Assembly (NCBI GenBank): GCA_003241485.1
Contig: QFQD01000001.1
Span: 1 to 64,000 of the forward strand
DNA: 64,000 nt
From: Ancylobacter novellus
GTDB lineage: Bacteria > Pseudomonadota > Alphaproteobacteria > Rhizobiales > Xanthobacteraceae
Reading direction: 5' to 3'
The notes under the pieces were generated by a model, which saw only the letters and a list, made by a program, of their open reading frames with translations, had not been told where the DNA came from and made no database searches. A program made the translations under genes and the position numbers. Each line of letters opens with the position of its first letter. The first letter of the stretch is position 1. Below, piece after piece: positions 56,767-64,000 of this stretch.

Positions 56767-57489
56767 TCAGGCTGCTCGCAGCGAGTTGAGGAAGGCGGTG
56801 AGGTCGTCCGTCACCACGTCGATATGGTCGGCGTCCTGGCCCTCATGCTCCCACGCCTCGCGGTCGGCGGGGGAGACGACCAGGCCCGGCGGCACCACCA
56901 GCACGGTGCGCATGCCGAGCGCCGCCGGCACGTCGAGATTGCGCGCGAGGTCCTCGAACATGGCGGCGCGGCGCGGGTCGACGTCGAAGCGCGCGAGAAA
57001 GCCGCGATAGGCGGTCTCCTGCGGCTTGGGATGGAACTCGGCGGCGACGATGTCGTGCACATCGGCGAAATGGTGGGAAATGCCGAGCTTGGCGAGGATC
57101 TTCTCGGCATGGCGGCGCGAGCCGTTGGTGTAGACCAGCTTGCGCCCCGGCAGCGCGCCCAGCGCCTCGCCGAGCTCCGGCGCGGGGTCAAGCGAGGCGA
57201 GGTCGATGTCGTGGACATGGGCGAGGAAGTCGTCCGGGTCCATGGCGTGCTCGATCATCAGCCCGCGCAGCGAGGTGCCATATTTGCGGTAATAGCCCTT
57301 CTGCAGGGCGAAGGCTTCGTCCAGCGAGATGTCGAGGAAGCCGGAAATATAGGCCCGCATCTTCTCGTCGATCTGCCGCCAGAGATCGAGCCCCGGCGGA
57401 TAGAGCGTGTTGTCGAGGTCGAACACCCAGGTGTCGACATGCGAGAAATCGAGGGCGGAGGGTGTGGCGGCGCGCGATGAGGTCGGCAT
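56767..57489 (-). CDS. Pyrimidine 5'-nucleotidase (HAD family)
   Basis: 240 residues. HAD motif I DLDNTLYP, motif II TNGS and motif III/IV region KPQETAYRGF plus FEDLARN are intact. It is of the SDT1-like group that dephosphorylates UMP/CMP and related nucleotides. It lies between argB and dapD. The start is uncertain: 57489 is chosen, while ATGs at 57501 and 57537 are possible and none has a strong ribosome site. Confidence 0.87.
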   Translation of the reverse strand: MPTSSRAATPSALDFSHVDTWVFDLDNTLYPPGLDLWRQIDEKMRAYISGFLDISLDEAFALQKGYYRKYGTSLRGLMIEHAMDPDDFLAHVHDIDLASLDPAPELGEALGALPGRKLVYTNGSRRHAEKILAKLGISHHFADVHDIVAAEFHPKPQETAYRGFLARFDVDPRRAAMFEDLARNLDVPAALGMRTVLVVPPGLVVSPADREAWEHEGQDADHIDVVTDDLTAFLNSLRAA

Positions 57490-57582
57490 GCGCCCATCCA
57501 TAGCGAAGAGCGGGCGGGGAGGCGAGGTCTTCGTCATCCCGGATGGCCGTCTGCCGCCCGGGATGACGTCGCGATGAAACGC

Positions 57583-58476
57583 TCAGCGCGTGATCAGCGT
57601 GCCGGCGCCGTGGTCGGTCAGCAGTTCCAGCAGCACGGAATGGGGCACCTTGCCGTCGAGGATGACGACCCCTTCCACGCCCTGCTCCAGCGCGTAGATG
57701 CAGGTTTCCACCTTCGGGATCATGCCGCCGGAAATCGTGCCGTCGGCGATGAGGGCACGGGCCTGCGAAATGGTGAGTTCCTTGATGAGCTGCTTGTTGC
57801 GGTCGAGCACGCCCGGCACGTCGGTCAGCAGCAGCAGCCGCTTGGCGCCCAGCGCCCCGGCGATGGCGCCGGCGAAGGTGTCGGCATTGACGTTGAACGT
57901 GCCGCCATCCTTCCCGGTGGCGACCGGGGCCAGGACCGGGATCAGCTCGCGGCCGAGGATCTGGTCGAGCACGGTGGTGTCGACCGTCTCGGGCTCGCCG
58001 ACGAAGCCGAGATCGATCACCTGCTCGATGTTCGAATCCGGATCGCGTACCGAACGCGTGACCTTGGCGGCGACGACCATGTTGCCGTCCTTGCCGGAAA
58101 GGCCGAGCGCCTTGCCGCCGGCCTCATTGATGAAGCCGACAAGGGATTTGTTGATCGAGCCGGCGAGCACCATCTCGACGATCTCGACGGTCGCCTTGTC
58201 GGTGATGCGCAGGCCGGCGGCGAATTCCGACTTGATGCCGAGCTTGGCCAGCATGGCGCCGATCTGCGGGCCGCCGCCATGCACCACCACCGGGTTCACG
58301 CCGGACTGTTCGAGCAGCACGATGTCCTGCGCGAAGTCGCGCGCGACCTGCTCGTCGCCCATGGCGTGGCCGCCATATTTCACCACGATGATGGCGTCGT
58401 CATAGCGCTGCATGTGCGGCAGCGCCTGCACGAGGACGCGGGCCTTGGCGTGGTCGTCGATTGGTTCGGCGCTCAT
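57583..58476 (-). CDS. argB: Acetylglutamate kinase
   Basis: 297 residues of amino-acid kinase fold. It is the second step of arginine synthesis. VVKYGGHAMGD holds the ATP-site lysine, VVHGGGPQIGAMLAKLG the substrate loop, and NVNADTFAGAIAGALGAKRLLLLTDVPG the middle signature. The N-terminal segment before residue 28 carries the AKARVLVQALPHMQRYDD helix, as in arginine-sensitive enzymes, so feedback inhibition is possible (inference). It is divergent from the MATE gene. Confidence 0.97.
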   Translation of the reverse strand: MSAEPIDDHAKARVLVQALPHMQRYDDAIIVVKYGGHAMGDEQVARDFAQDIVLLEQSGVNPVVVHGGGPQIGAMLAKLGIKSEFAAGLRITDKATVEIVEMVLAGSINKSLVGFINEAGGKALGLSGKDGNMVVAAKVTRSVRDPDSNIEQVIDLGFVGEPETVDTTVLDQILGRELIPVLAPVATGKDGGTFNVNADTFAGAIAGALGAKRLLLLTDVPGVLDRNKQLIKELTISQARALIADGTISGGMIPKVETCIYALEQGVEGVVILDGKVPHSVLLELLTDHGAGTLITR

Positions 58477-58565
58477 GGCGGATCCGTCTGGCGGCGAGGT
58501 TGAAGGCGAGCCCTTCTAGCCGATTTGCATGAAGTTTCTCAATCACGCTTCGCATATCGGGCGGC

Positions 58566-58608
58566 TTGCGCAAATCTACGGGGCTCCTGCGCAAACGCAG
58601 TGTTGCGC
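58566..58608. promoter_or_regulatory. Repeated TGCGCAAA elements between argB and the MATE gene
   Basis: TTGCGCAAA at 58566-58574 and CTGCGCAAA at 58587-58595 are direct repeats 21 bp apart (two helix turns). A shorter TTGCGC follows at 58603-58608. They lie 48-90 bp before the MATE start and may be a regulator's binding sites. Confidence 0.4.
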
Positions 58609-58655
58609 GTGCCGGCCTATCTGGACAGAGGGCGCCCGTGCCATAAGTCCCGCCC

Positions 58656-60122
58656 ATGAGCGACGCCCACCCGTCTCCCGCCCCCATCCCCCGCCCGATC
58701 CGCGCCCGCTTCGTTGAAGGCTCGACGATGCGCCATGTCGCGGTGATGACCGCGACCGGCTCGATCGGCCTCGTGGCGGTGTTCGTCGTCGACCTGCTCA
58801 ACCTGTTCTACATCTCGCTGCTGGGCGAGGAGGAGCTGGCTGCCGCCATCGGCTATGCCGGCACGGTGATGTTCTTCGTCACCTCGGTCGCCATCGGCGT
58901 GATGATCGCCGGCTCCGCCGTGGTCTCGCGTGCGGTCGGCAGCGGCCGGGCGGAGGAGGGGCGACGGCTCTCCACCTCGTCCATGGTCTACATGACGCTG
59001 CTGACCGCGCTGCTGACGGGGCTGATGCTGCCGCTGGTCGGCCCGGCTCTCGCGCTTCTGGGCGCGAGCGGGCGCACGCTGGAACTCGCCAAGGCGTTCC
59101 TCTTCATCGTGCTGCCCTCGACGCCGCTGCTCGGCATCGGCATGGCGACGTCGGGCACGCTGCGCGGCGTGGGCGATGCGCGTCGCTCCATGTGGGTGAC
59201 GCTGTCCGGCGGTCTCGCCACGGCGGTGCTCGACCCGGTGCTGATCCTTGGGCTCGGGCTTGGCGTGGAAGGCGCAGCCATCGCCTCCGTGCTGGCTCGC
59301 CTGGTGATGGCGTCCTACGGGCTCTACGCCGTGGTGCGGGTGCACAGGCTGGCGGAGATGCCGCGCGTGGCCGCCTTCCTGCGCGATATCGGGCCGATTT
59401 CGGCGATTGCCGTGCCGGCGATCCTCACCAACATCGCCACCCCGGTCGGCAATGCCTACATCACCCATGCCCTTGCCAGCCATGGCGACGCGGCGGTGGC
59501 CGGCTGGGCGGTGATCGGTCGGTTGATCCCGGTCGCCTTCGGGCCGATCTTCGCGCTCACCGGTGCGATAGGTCCGGTGGTCGGGCAGAATGTCGGTGCG
59601 CTGCGTTATGACCGCGTGCGGCAGGCGATCCGCGACAGTCTCGTGCTGACGCTCGGCTATGTCGCACTGGTGTGGCTGGCGCTGGCGCTGGCCCGGCACT
59701 GGCTGGCCAGCATTTTCGGCCTGTCGGCGGAGGGCGAGGCGCTCGTCGAGTTCTTCTGTCTCTACGCGGCGGGAAGCTACATCTTCTTTGGTGCCCTGTT
59801 CGTCGCCAACGCCGCCTTCAACAATCTCGGCGCGCCGATCTTCTCCACCGTGTTCAACTGGGGCCGGGCGACGCTGGGCACCATCCCCTTCGTCTGGCTC
59901 GGTGGGCGCTGGTATGGGGCCGAGGGGGTGATCGCCGGGCAGGCGCTCGGCTCGGTGGCCTTCGGCGTGGCGGCGCTCGTCTGTGCCTTCGTGGTTGTGG
60001 AGCGGCTGGCGGCCCGCAATCAACACCCCCCGGCTGCGCCGCCCTTGGCAGGCGCGCAGCTTCCCGCCTTCTCGCGCGGCGAGGACGCCACCGCCATCGA
60101 GACCGCGCCGCTGCCTGACTGA
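58656..60122 (+). CDS. MATE family efflux transporter
   Basis: 488 residues with about 12 membrane helices in two halves and a soluble tail. It is a sodium- or proton-driven multidrug/organic cation exporter in the inner membrane. The halves show GYAGTVMFFVTSVAIGVMIAGSAVVSRAVGSGR and GNAYITHALASHGDAAVAGWAVIGRLI. The start MSDAHPSPAPIPRPIRARF fits. It is a single gene, divergent from argB. Its specificity is unknown. Confidence 0.92.
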   Translation: MSDAHPSPAPIPRPIRARFVEGSTMRHVAVMTATGSIGLVAVFVVDLLNLFYISLLGEEELAAAIGYAGTVMFFVTSVAIGVMIAGSAVVSRAVGSGRAEEGRRLSTSSMVYMTLLTALLTGLMLPLVGPALALLGASGRTLELAKAFLFIVLPSTPLLGIGMATSGTLRGVGDARRSMWVTLSGGLATAVLDPVLILGLGLGVEGAAIASVLARLVMASYGLYAVVRVHRLAEMPRVAAFLRDIGPISAIAVPAILTNIATPVGNAYITHALASHGDAAVAGWAVIGRLIPVAFGPIFALTGAIGPVVGQNVGALRYDRVRQAIRDSLVLTLGYVALVWLALALARHWLASIFGLSAEGEALVEFFCLYAAGSYIFFGALFVANAAFNNLGAPIFSTVFNWGRATLGTIPFVWLGGRWYGAEGVIAGQALGSVAFGVAALVCAFVVVERLAARNQHPPAAPPLAGAQLPAFSRGEDATAIETAPLPD

Positions 60123-60127
60123 GCCGT

Positions 60128-60658
60128 TCAGACGAGACCGAGCGCCCCGAGCACCGCCCCGAGCGCCATCATCCACAGCGGGCTGAGGCGGGTGAAGTAA
60201 AGCACCACCGCCGCTGCCGCCGTCAGCATGACCGTGGAGGGCGAGCGCGCCGCGCCCATGGCTAGCACGACGCCAGAGGCGGCGATGAGGCCGACGGCGA
60301 GCGGAATGAGCGCGCCCTGCACGATGCGGCGCCAGCGCGCCTCGCGAAAGCGGTGCCAGATGCCGCCGACGACATAGGCGAGGAGGCAGGTCGGCCCGCA
60401 CATGGCCAGCGTCGCCGCCAGCGCCCCCCAGAAGCCCGCGACATGCCAGCCGATCAGCGTCACCACCAGCATGTTGGGGCCGGGGGCGGCCTGTGCGATC
60501 GCATAGGTCTGGGCGAACTGCGCGTTGGTCATCCAGCCCTGTATGTCGACCACCTGACGGTGCATCTCCGGCAGCACCGCATTCGCGCCCCCAATGGCGA
60601 GCAGCGAGAGCAGCAGGAAGTGCAGGATCAGCGGGGTGATCGGGCTGTCGTCCCTCAT
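60128..60658 (-). CDS. Chromate transporter, second half (short-chain ChrA)
   Basis: 176 residues with about six helices. The CHR domain has FLLLSLLAIGGANAVLPEMHRQVVD and AQAAPGPNMLVVTLIGWHVAG, the conserved PGPN motif. Its ATG overlaps the stop of the upstream ChrA half by four bases, so the two are co-translated and should form a heterodimer. It exports chromate, or a natural anion in its place. It ends close to the convergent MATE gene. Confidence 0.9.
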   Translation of the reverse strand: MRDDSPITPLILHFLLLSLLAIGGANAVLPEMHRQVVDIQGWMTNAQFAQTYAIAQAAPGPNMLVVTLIGWHVAGFWGALAATLAMCGPTCLLAYVVGGIWHRFREARWRRIVQGALIPLAVGLIAASGVVLAMGAARSPSTVMLTAAAAVVLYFTRLSPLWMMALGAVLGALGLV

Positions 60659-61248
60659 CGCCGGTGCGCCCACCACGAGAGCGCCAGCGCCAGCGGCACC
60701 AGCGTGCCCATGACCAGCAGCATCGGCATGCGCAGCAGCGCCATGGCGGCGAAGGTGGCCAGCGCGATGAAGATGGCGTGCGGGCGCGGGCGGCGCCAGA
60801 GCGGCTCGGCCATGCGCGCGGCCATGGCGATCACCATGCCGGCGGCGGCAGCGGCGAGCCCGGCCAGCATGTCCGACACGGCGGTAATGTCGGCATAGCG
60901 GGTGAAGACGGCGCTCGCCGCGACCACGATGCCCGCCGGCACCACGGTGAGGCCGAGAAACGCCACCACCGAGCCCAGCGGGCCCTGGAAGCGCCCGCCC
61001 ACCACCACGGCGAGGTTGACGATGTTCGGCCCCGGCAGGAATTGCGCCAGCCCCATCAGCTCGGTGAACTCGTCCGCGCTGATCCAGCGATAGCGCTCGA
61101 CCAGCGCGCGCCGCGCAATGGGCAGCACGCCGCCGAACGCCACCACTGCCACCGACAGGAAACCGAGGAAAAGCTGCACCAGCCCGGGCGGCGGGCTGAG
61201 CTGTTCGTCCGGAAGGGGCGCGGAGGTCGGCGCGGGCATAGGGGCCAT
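60655..61248 (-). CDS. Chromate transporter, first half (short-chain ChrA)
   Basis: 197 residues. The CHR domain has FLGFLSVAVVAFGGVLPIARRALVERY and LAQFLPGPNIVNLAVVVGGRF with the PGPN motif. The N-terminal 20 residues are Pro-rich and soluble. The ATG at 61248 is chosen; one at 61239 is equally possible, since neither has a clear ribosome site. The frame stays open for 1.7 kb more, which is antisense to mmcB and mutS and not coding. Confidence 0.88.
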   Translation of the reverse strand: MAPMPAPTSAPLPDEQLSPPPGLVQLFLGFLSVAVVAFGGVLPIARRALVERYRWISADEFTELMGLAQFLPGPNIVNLAVVVGGRFQGPLGSVVAFLGLTVVPAGIVVAASAVFTRYADITAVSDMLAGLAAAAAGMVIAMAARMAEPLWRRPRPHAIFIALATFAAMALLRMPMLLVMGTLVPLALALSWWAHRR

Positions 61249-61337
61249 GGCATCGCATGCGGCAGGGCCTCTGCCTATAGACGAAGAGCACCCGCGCGAT
61301 AAGACCCGCATGCACGGGCTCTTCCACGGCCGAATGA

Positions 61338-61352
61338 GAACGTATAGAGTAC
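61338..61352 (+). promoter_or_regulatory. LexA (SOS) box at the mmcB start
   Basis: GAAC (61338-61341), seven bases, GTAC (61349-61352) matches the alphaproteobacterial LexA site GAAC-N7-GAAC at seven of eight positions. It ends four bases before the mmcB ATG, where bound LexA would block transcription or initiation. Confidence 0.65.
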
Positions 61353-61356
61353 ATTC

Positions 61357-61836
61357 ATGTCCCCGGCCGCCCTCGTCCTGCCCCTCGACGGACGCCAGTC
61401 CGAGACCGCCCGCGCCATCCAGCGCGGCGCGCTGCGCTATCTCGCGGCGCGCGGGCTGATGGGCGTTGCTGAATTCTCCCTCGCCTCCGGCCGGCGCGCC
61501 GACATCGCGGCGATCGACGCGCGCGGCGAGGTGTGGGTGATCGAGATCAAGTCCTCGGTCATCGATTTCCGCACGGATCGCAAATGGACCGACTACCGGC
61601 TGCATTGCGACCGGCTGTTCTTCGCGGTCGGCGCGGATTTCCCGCTGGAGATCCTGCCCGAGGATGCCGGCGTGCTGGTGGCTGATCAGTTCGGAGCCGG
61701 AATGATCCGCGAGGCGCCGCACCATCCCATGCCCGGCGCCACCCGCAAGGCGCTCACCCTGCGCCTCGCGCGCACCGCCGCCAGCCGGCTGATGGGGCTG
61801 ATGGACCCGGACGCGCTGCGCGGCATAGAGCTTTAG
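61357..61836 (+). CDS. mmcB: DNA repair protein MmcB (restriction-endonuclease-like fold)
   Basis: 159 residues. The PD-(D/E)xK-like core is RRADIAAIDARGEVWVIEIKSS, giving a D-x(n)-ExK pattern. Caulobacter MmcB is an SOS-induced protein needed for mitomycin C resistance, and the family is alphaproteobacterial. The start at 61357 is MSPAALVLPLDGRQSETARAI. A LexA box lies just upstream. mutS follows in the same direction 60 bp later. Confidence 0.88.
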   Translation: MSPAALVLPLDGRQSETARAIQRGALRYLAARGLMGVAEFSLASGRRADIAAIDARGEVWVIEIKSSVIDFRTDRKWTDYRLHCDRLFFAVGADFPLEILPEDAGVLVADQFGAGMIREAPHHPMPGATRKALTLRLARTAASRLMGLMDPDALRGIEL

Positions 61837-61896
61837 AGGGGATAAGCCGGCCGCGATGCTTGATAGGCGGGCCGTCCCTCTGCCAGCGTCTTCGCC

Positions 61897-64000
61897 ATGG
61901 ATGCTCCCGTGAACAAAGCCGATGCCGACGCGGCCGTGACTGCGCCCGCCCCCTCCAAAGCGGGCGGCGAGGCCGAGCGCGTCACGCCGATGATGGCGCA
62001 GTTCATCGAGATCAAGACCGCCAATCCCGGCAGTCTGCTGTTCTACCGGATGGGCGATTTCTACGAATTGTTCTTCGAGGACGCGGAACTTGCCTCGCGC
62101 ACGCTCGGCATCGTGCTGACCAAGCGCGGCAAGCACCAGGGCGAGGACATCCCGATGTGCGGCGTGCCGGTGGAGCGCGCCGAGGAATATCTGCACAAAC
62201 TGATTGCCGCCGGCCATCGCGTCTCGGTGTGCGAGCAGACCGAGGACCCGGCAGAGGCGAAGAAGCGCGGGCCCAAGAGCGTGGTCAAGCGCGACGTGGT
62301 GCGCCTCGTCACCCCCGGTACGCTGACCGAGGACGCGCTTCTCGACGCCCGTCGGGACAATGTGCTTGCGGCGGTGGCGCGGCTGCGTGGCGGCGAGGGC
62401 GAGGACGGTTATGTCTACGCGCTCGCCTTCGCCGACATCTCCACCGGCTCGTTCCGCGTCACCGAGACCGACGCGCAGCGGCTTCCCGCCGATCTCGCCC
62501 GCATCGAGCCGGCCGAATTGCTGGTCGCGGACGCGATTTATGACGAACCGATATTCAAGGCGCTCTGGCGCTCCCTGCCGGCGGTGACGCCGCTGCCGAA
62601 GGAGAGCTTCGACGGGGCGAGCGCCGAGCGCCGCATCGCCGGCTTCTTCCAGGTGGCCACGCTGGATTCCTTCGGCAGCTTCACCCGCGCCGAACTGACC
62701 GCCGCCGCCGCCATCGTCGCCTATATCGAGCGCACCCAGCTCGGCGCCCGCCCGCCCCTCAGCCGGCCGCAGCGCGAGGCCTCCACCGAGGCGATGGTCA
62801 TCGACCCGGCGACGCGGGCGAATCTGGAGATCCTGCGCACCACAACCGGCGACCGGGCGGGGAGCCTGTGTGCCGCGGTCGACCGCACCGTCACCTCGGC
62901 CGGTGCCCGGCTGCTCGCCCGGCGCCTCGCCGAACCGCTGACCGATCCCGCCCGCATCGCCGCGCGTCTCGACGCGGTGGAGCATCTGGTCGAGGAGACC
63001 GCCCTGCGCGCGGCTCTACGCGAACGGCTCGCCGGCGCGCCGGACCTTGCGCGCGCGCTGTCGCGCGTCGCGCTGGGTCGCTCGGGCCCGCGCGACCTTG
63101 CCGCCATCGGCCGGGGCCTCGGCGAAGGGCTGGAGATAGCCCGCCTGATCGCCGCCTCCCCCGCGCCGGCCGAGCTGACGCAGGCCGCGCGCGTACTGGG
63201 TAGCGTCGATCCGGCGTTGGCGGCAACGCTGCAGGCCGCCCTCGGGGACGAACTGCCGCTCAACCGCCGCGATGGCGGCTTTGTCCGGGCGGGCTATGCC
63301 GACGAGCTCGACGCCACCCGCGCCATGCGTGACGAGAGCCGGCGCGTGGTGGCGGCGCTGGAGCGGCGCTATGTCGAGGAAACCGGCGTCCGCGCGCTGA
63401 AGATCCGGCACAATGCGGTGCTCGGCTATTTCGTCGAGGTAAGCCAGCAGAACGCCGACAAGCTGCGCGAGCCGCCCTTCGACGTCATCTTCGTGCACCG
63501 CCAGACCATGGCCGGGGCGATGCGCTTCACCTCCACCGAGCTTGCCGAGCTGGAAGCCAAGATCGCCAGCGCCGGCGAACGCGCGCTGGCGCTGGAACAG
63601 CGCATCTTCGACGAGCTGGTGATCGCGGTGCTGGCGCAGGCCGAGCCCATCCGCGCCTGCGCCGAGGCGCTGGCGGTGATCGACGTCACGGCCGGCCTTG
63701 CCCGGCTCGCGGTGGATGAGGGCCATGTACGGCCCGAGGTGGATGGCGGGCTGGATTTTCGCATCGAAGGCGGGCGCCATCCGGTGGTCGAGCAGGCGCT
63801 GCGCCGTGATGGCGGGCCGTTCGTCGCCAATGAGTGCGAGCTTTCCCCGCCCGAGGGCGCCCATTCCGGCCGCATCTGGCTCGTCACCGGCCCCAACATG
63901 GCGGGTAAGTCGACCTTCCTGCGGCAGAACGCGCTGATCGCCATTCTGGCGCAGGCCGGCGCCTTCGTTCCGGCGAAGCGGGCGCGCATCGGCGTGGTGG
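61897..64000 (+). CDS. mutS: DNA mismatch repair protein MutS (3' truncated by the window edge)
   Basis: The first 701 residues are seen. An N-terminal extension (about 1-30) precedes VTPMMAQFIEIKTANPGSLLFYRMGDFYELF, with the mismatch-binding Phe and Glu at F55 and E57. The connector, lever and clamp regions follow. The ATPase Walker A GPNMAGKST is at 665-673. The start ATG at 61897 lacks a strong ribosome site, and a GTG five codons later is possible. The last part of the ATPase domain is beyond the edge. Confidence 0.96.
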   Translation, partial: MDAPVNKADADAAVTAPAPSKAGGEAERVTPMMAQFIEIKTANPGSLLFYRMGDFYELFFEDAELASRTLGIVLTKRGKHQGEDIPMCGVPVERAEEYLHKLIAAGHRVSVCEQTEDPAEAKKRGPKSVVKRDVVRLVTPGTLTEDALLDARRDNVLAAVARLRGGEGEDGYVYALAFADISTGSFRVTETDAQRLPADLARIEPAELLVADAIYDEPIFKALWRSLPAVTPLPKESFDGASAERRIAGFFQVATLDSFGSFTRAELTAAAAIVAYIERTQLGARPPLSRPQREASTEAMVIDPATRANLEILRTTTGDRAGSLCAAVDRTVTSAGARLLARRLAEPLTDPARIAARLDAVEHLVEETALRAALRERLAGAPDLARALSRVALGRSGPRDLAAIGRGLGEGLEIARLIAASPAPAELTQAARVLGSVDPALAATLQAALGDELPLNRRDGGFVRAGYADELDATRAMRDESRRVVAALERRYVEETGVRALKIRHNAVLGYFVEVSQQNADKLREPPFDVIFVHRQTMAGAMRFTSTELAELEAKIASAGERALALEQRIFDELVIAVLAQAEPIRACAEALAVIDVTAGLARLAVDEGHVRPEVDGGLDFRIEGGRHPVVEQALRRDGGPFVANECELSPPEGAHSGRIWLVTGPNMAGKSTFLRQNALIAILAQAGAFVPAKRARIGVV

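Noticed and set aside
60655..62985. 776-codon minus-strand frame joining the first chromate transporter half to sequence opposite mmcB and mutS
   Set aside because: Only the last 197 residues look like a protein family. The rest runs antisense to two strong genes.

Overview
The window is a GC-rich stretch (about two thirds G+C by eye) of the core chromosome of an alphaproteobacterium. It is most likely a member of the Hyphomicrobiales near Xanthobacteraceae (Ancylobacter, Starkeya, Xanthobacter or Azorhizobium-like). The basis is gene order and family membership: a praR-like regulator next to metK, a Fur/Mur protein lacking the zinc CxxC, a RegB/RegA redox pair, an SOS-type mmcB, and a phoR-pstSCAB-phoU-phoB cluster. 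No IS element, prophage, CRISPR array, rRNA or tRNA was found. The exact genus is inference.

Layout. Position 1-175 holds the end of a DoxX-type membrane protein. From 255 to 17890 nearly everything is on the minus strand: a TPR protein, a holin-like/DUF883 pair, then the block trpS-usp-gst, nfuA-tsaB-rimI-fur-plsC-miaB-phoH-ybeY-corC-lnt-praR-metK-trmB (listed in transcription order). It covers tRNA modification, ribosome maturation, lipoprotein acylation and SAM synthesis. murJ (minus) and adenosine kinase (plus) diverge at about 19.6 kb. A lone lower-GC orphan gene (20739-21365) then precedes regA and regB. Next come phaZ, a divergent LysR/SDR pair and ada.

From 28.1 to 35.0 kb lies the phosphate regulon phoR-pstS-pstC-pstA-pstB-phoU-phoB, with tandem PHO boxes before pstS. 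A PPK2 polyphosphate kinase diverges from phoR, so phosphate sensing, uptake and storage genes sit together. Then come a flippase-like membrane protein, kup, tetR, an SDR epimerase, queG-gst and a TIM-barrel isomerase. The dnaK/dnaJ locus follows, with a heat-shock-type promoter. The last third has a pmtA-like methyltransferase, an FMN reductase, pyrF, a duplicated DUF1330 protein, rpsU, small conserved hypotheticals, a NUDIX protein, a mini-protein resembling a porin N-terminus, dapD-dapE, a pyrimidine 5'-nucleotidase, argB, a MATE exporter, a two-gene chromate transporter, mmcB with a LexA box, and the start of mutS.

The window is mostly housekeeping, and I see no complete novel multi-gene system. 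The best leads are the low-GC orphan gene, several strong unexplained stem-loops in gene-free gaps (40.2 kb, 48.9 kb, 44.1 kb, 23.6 kb), a TTGCGCAA motif shared by two promoters, and the porin-like mini-protein. Several starts were moved from the longest reading frame to positions supported by ribosome binding sites, including three TTG starts.
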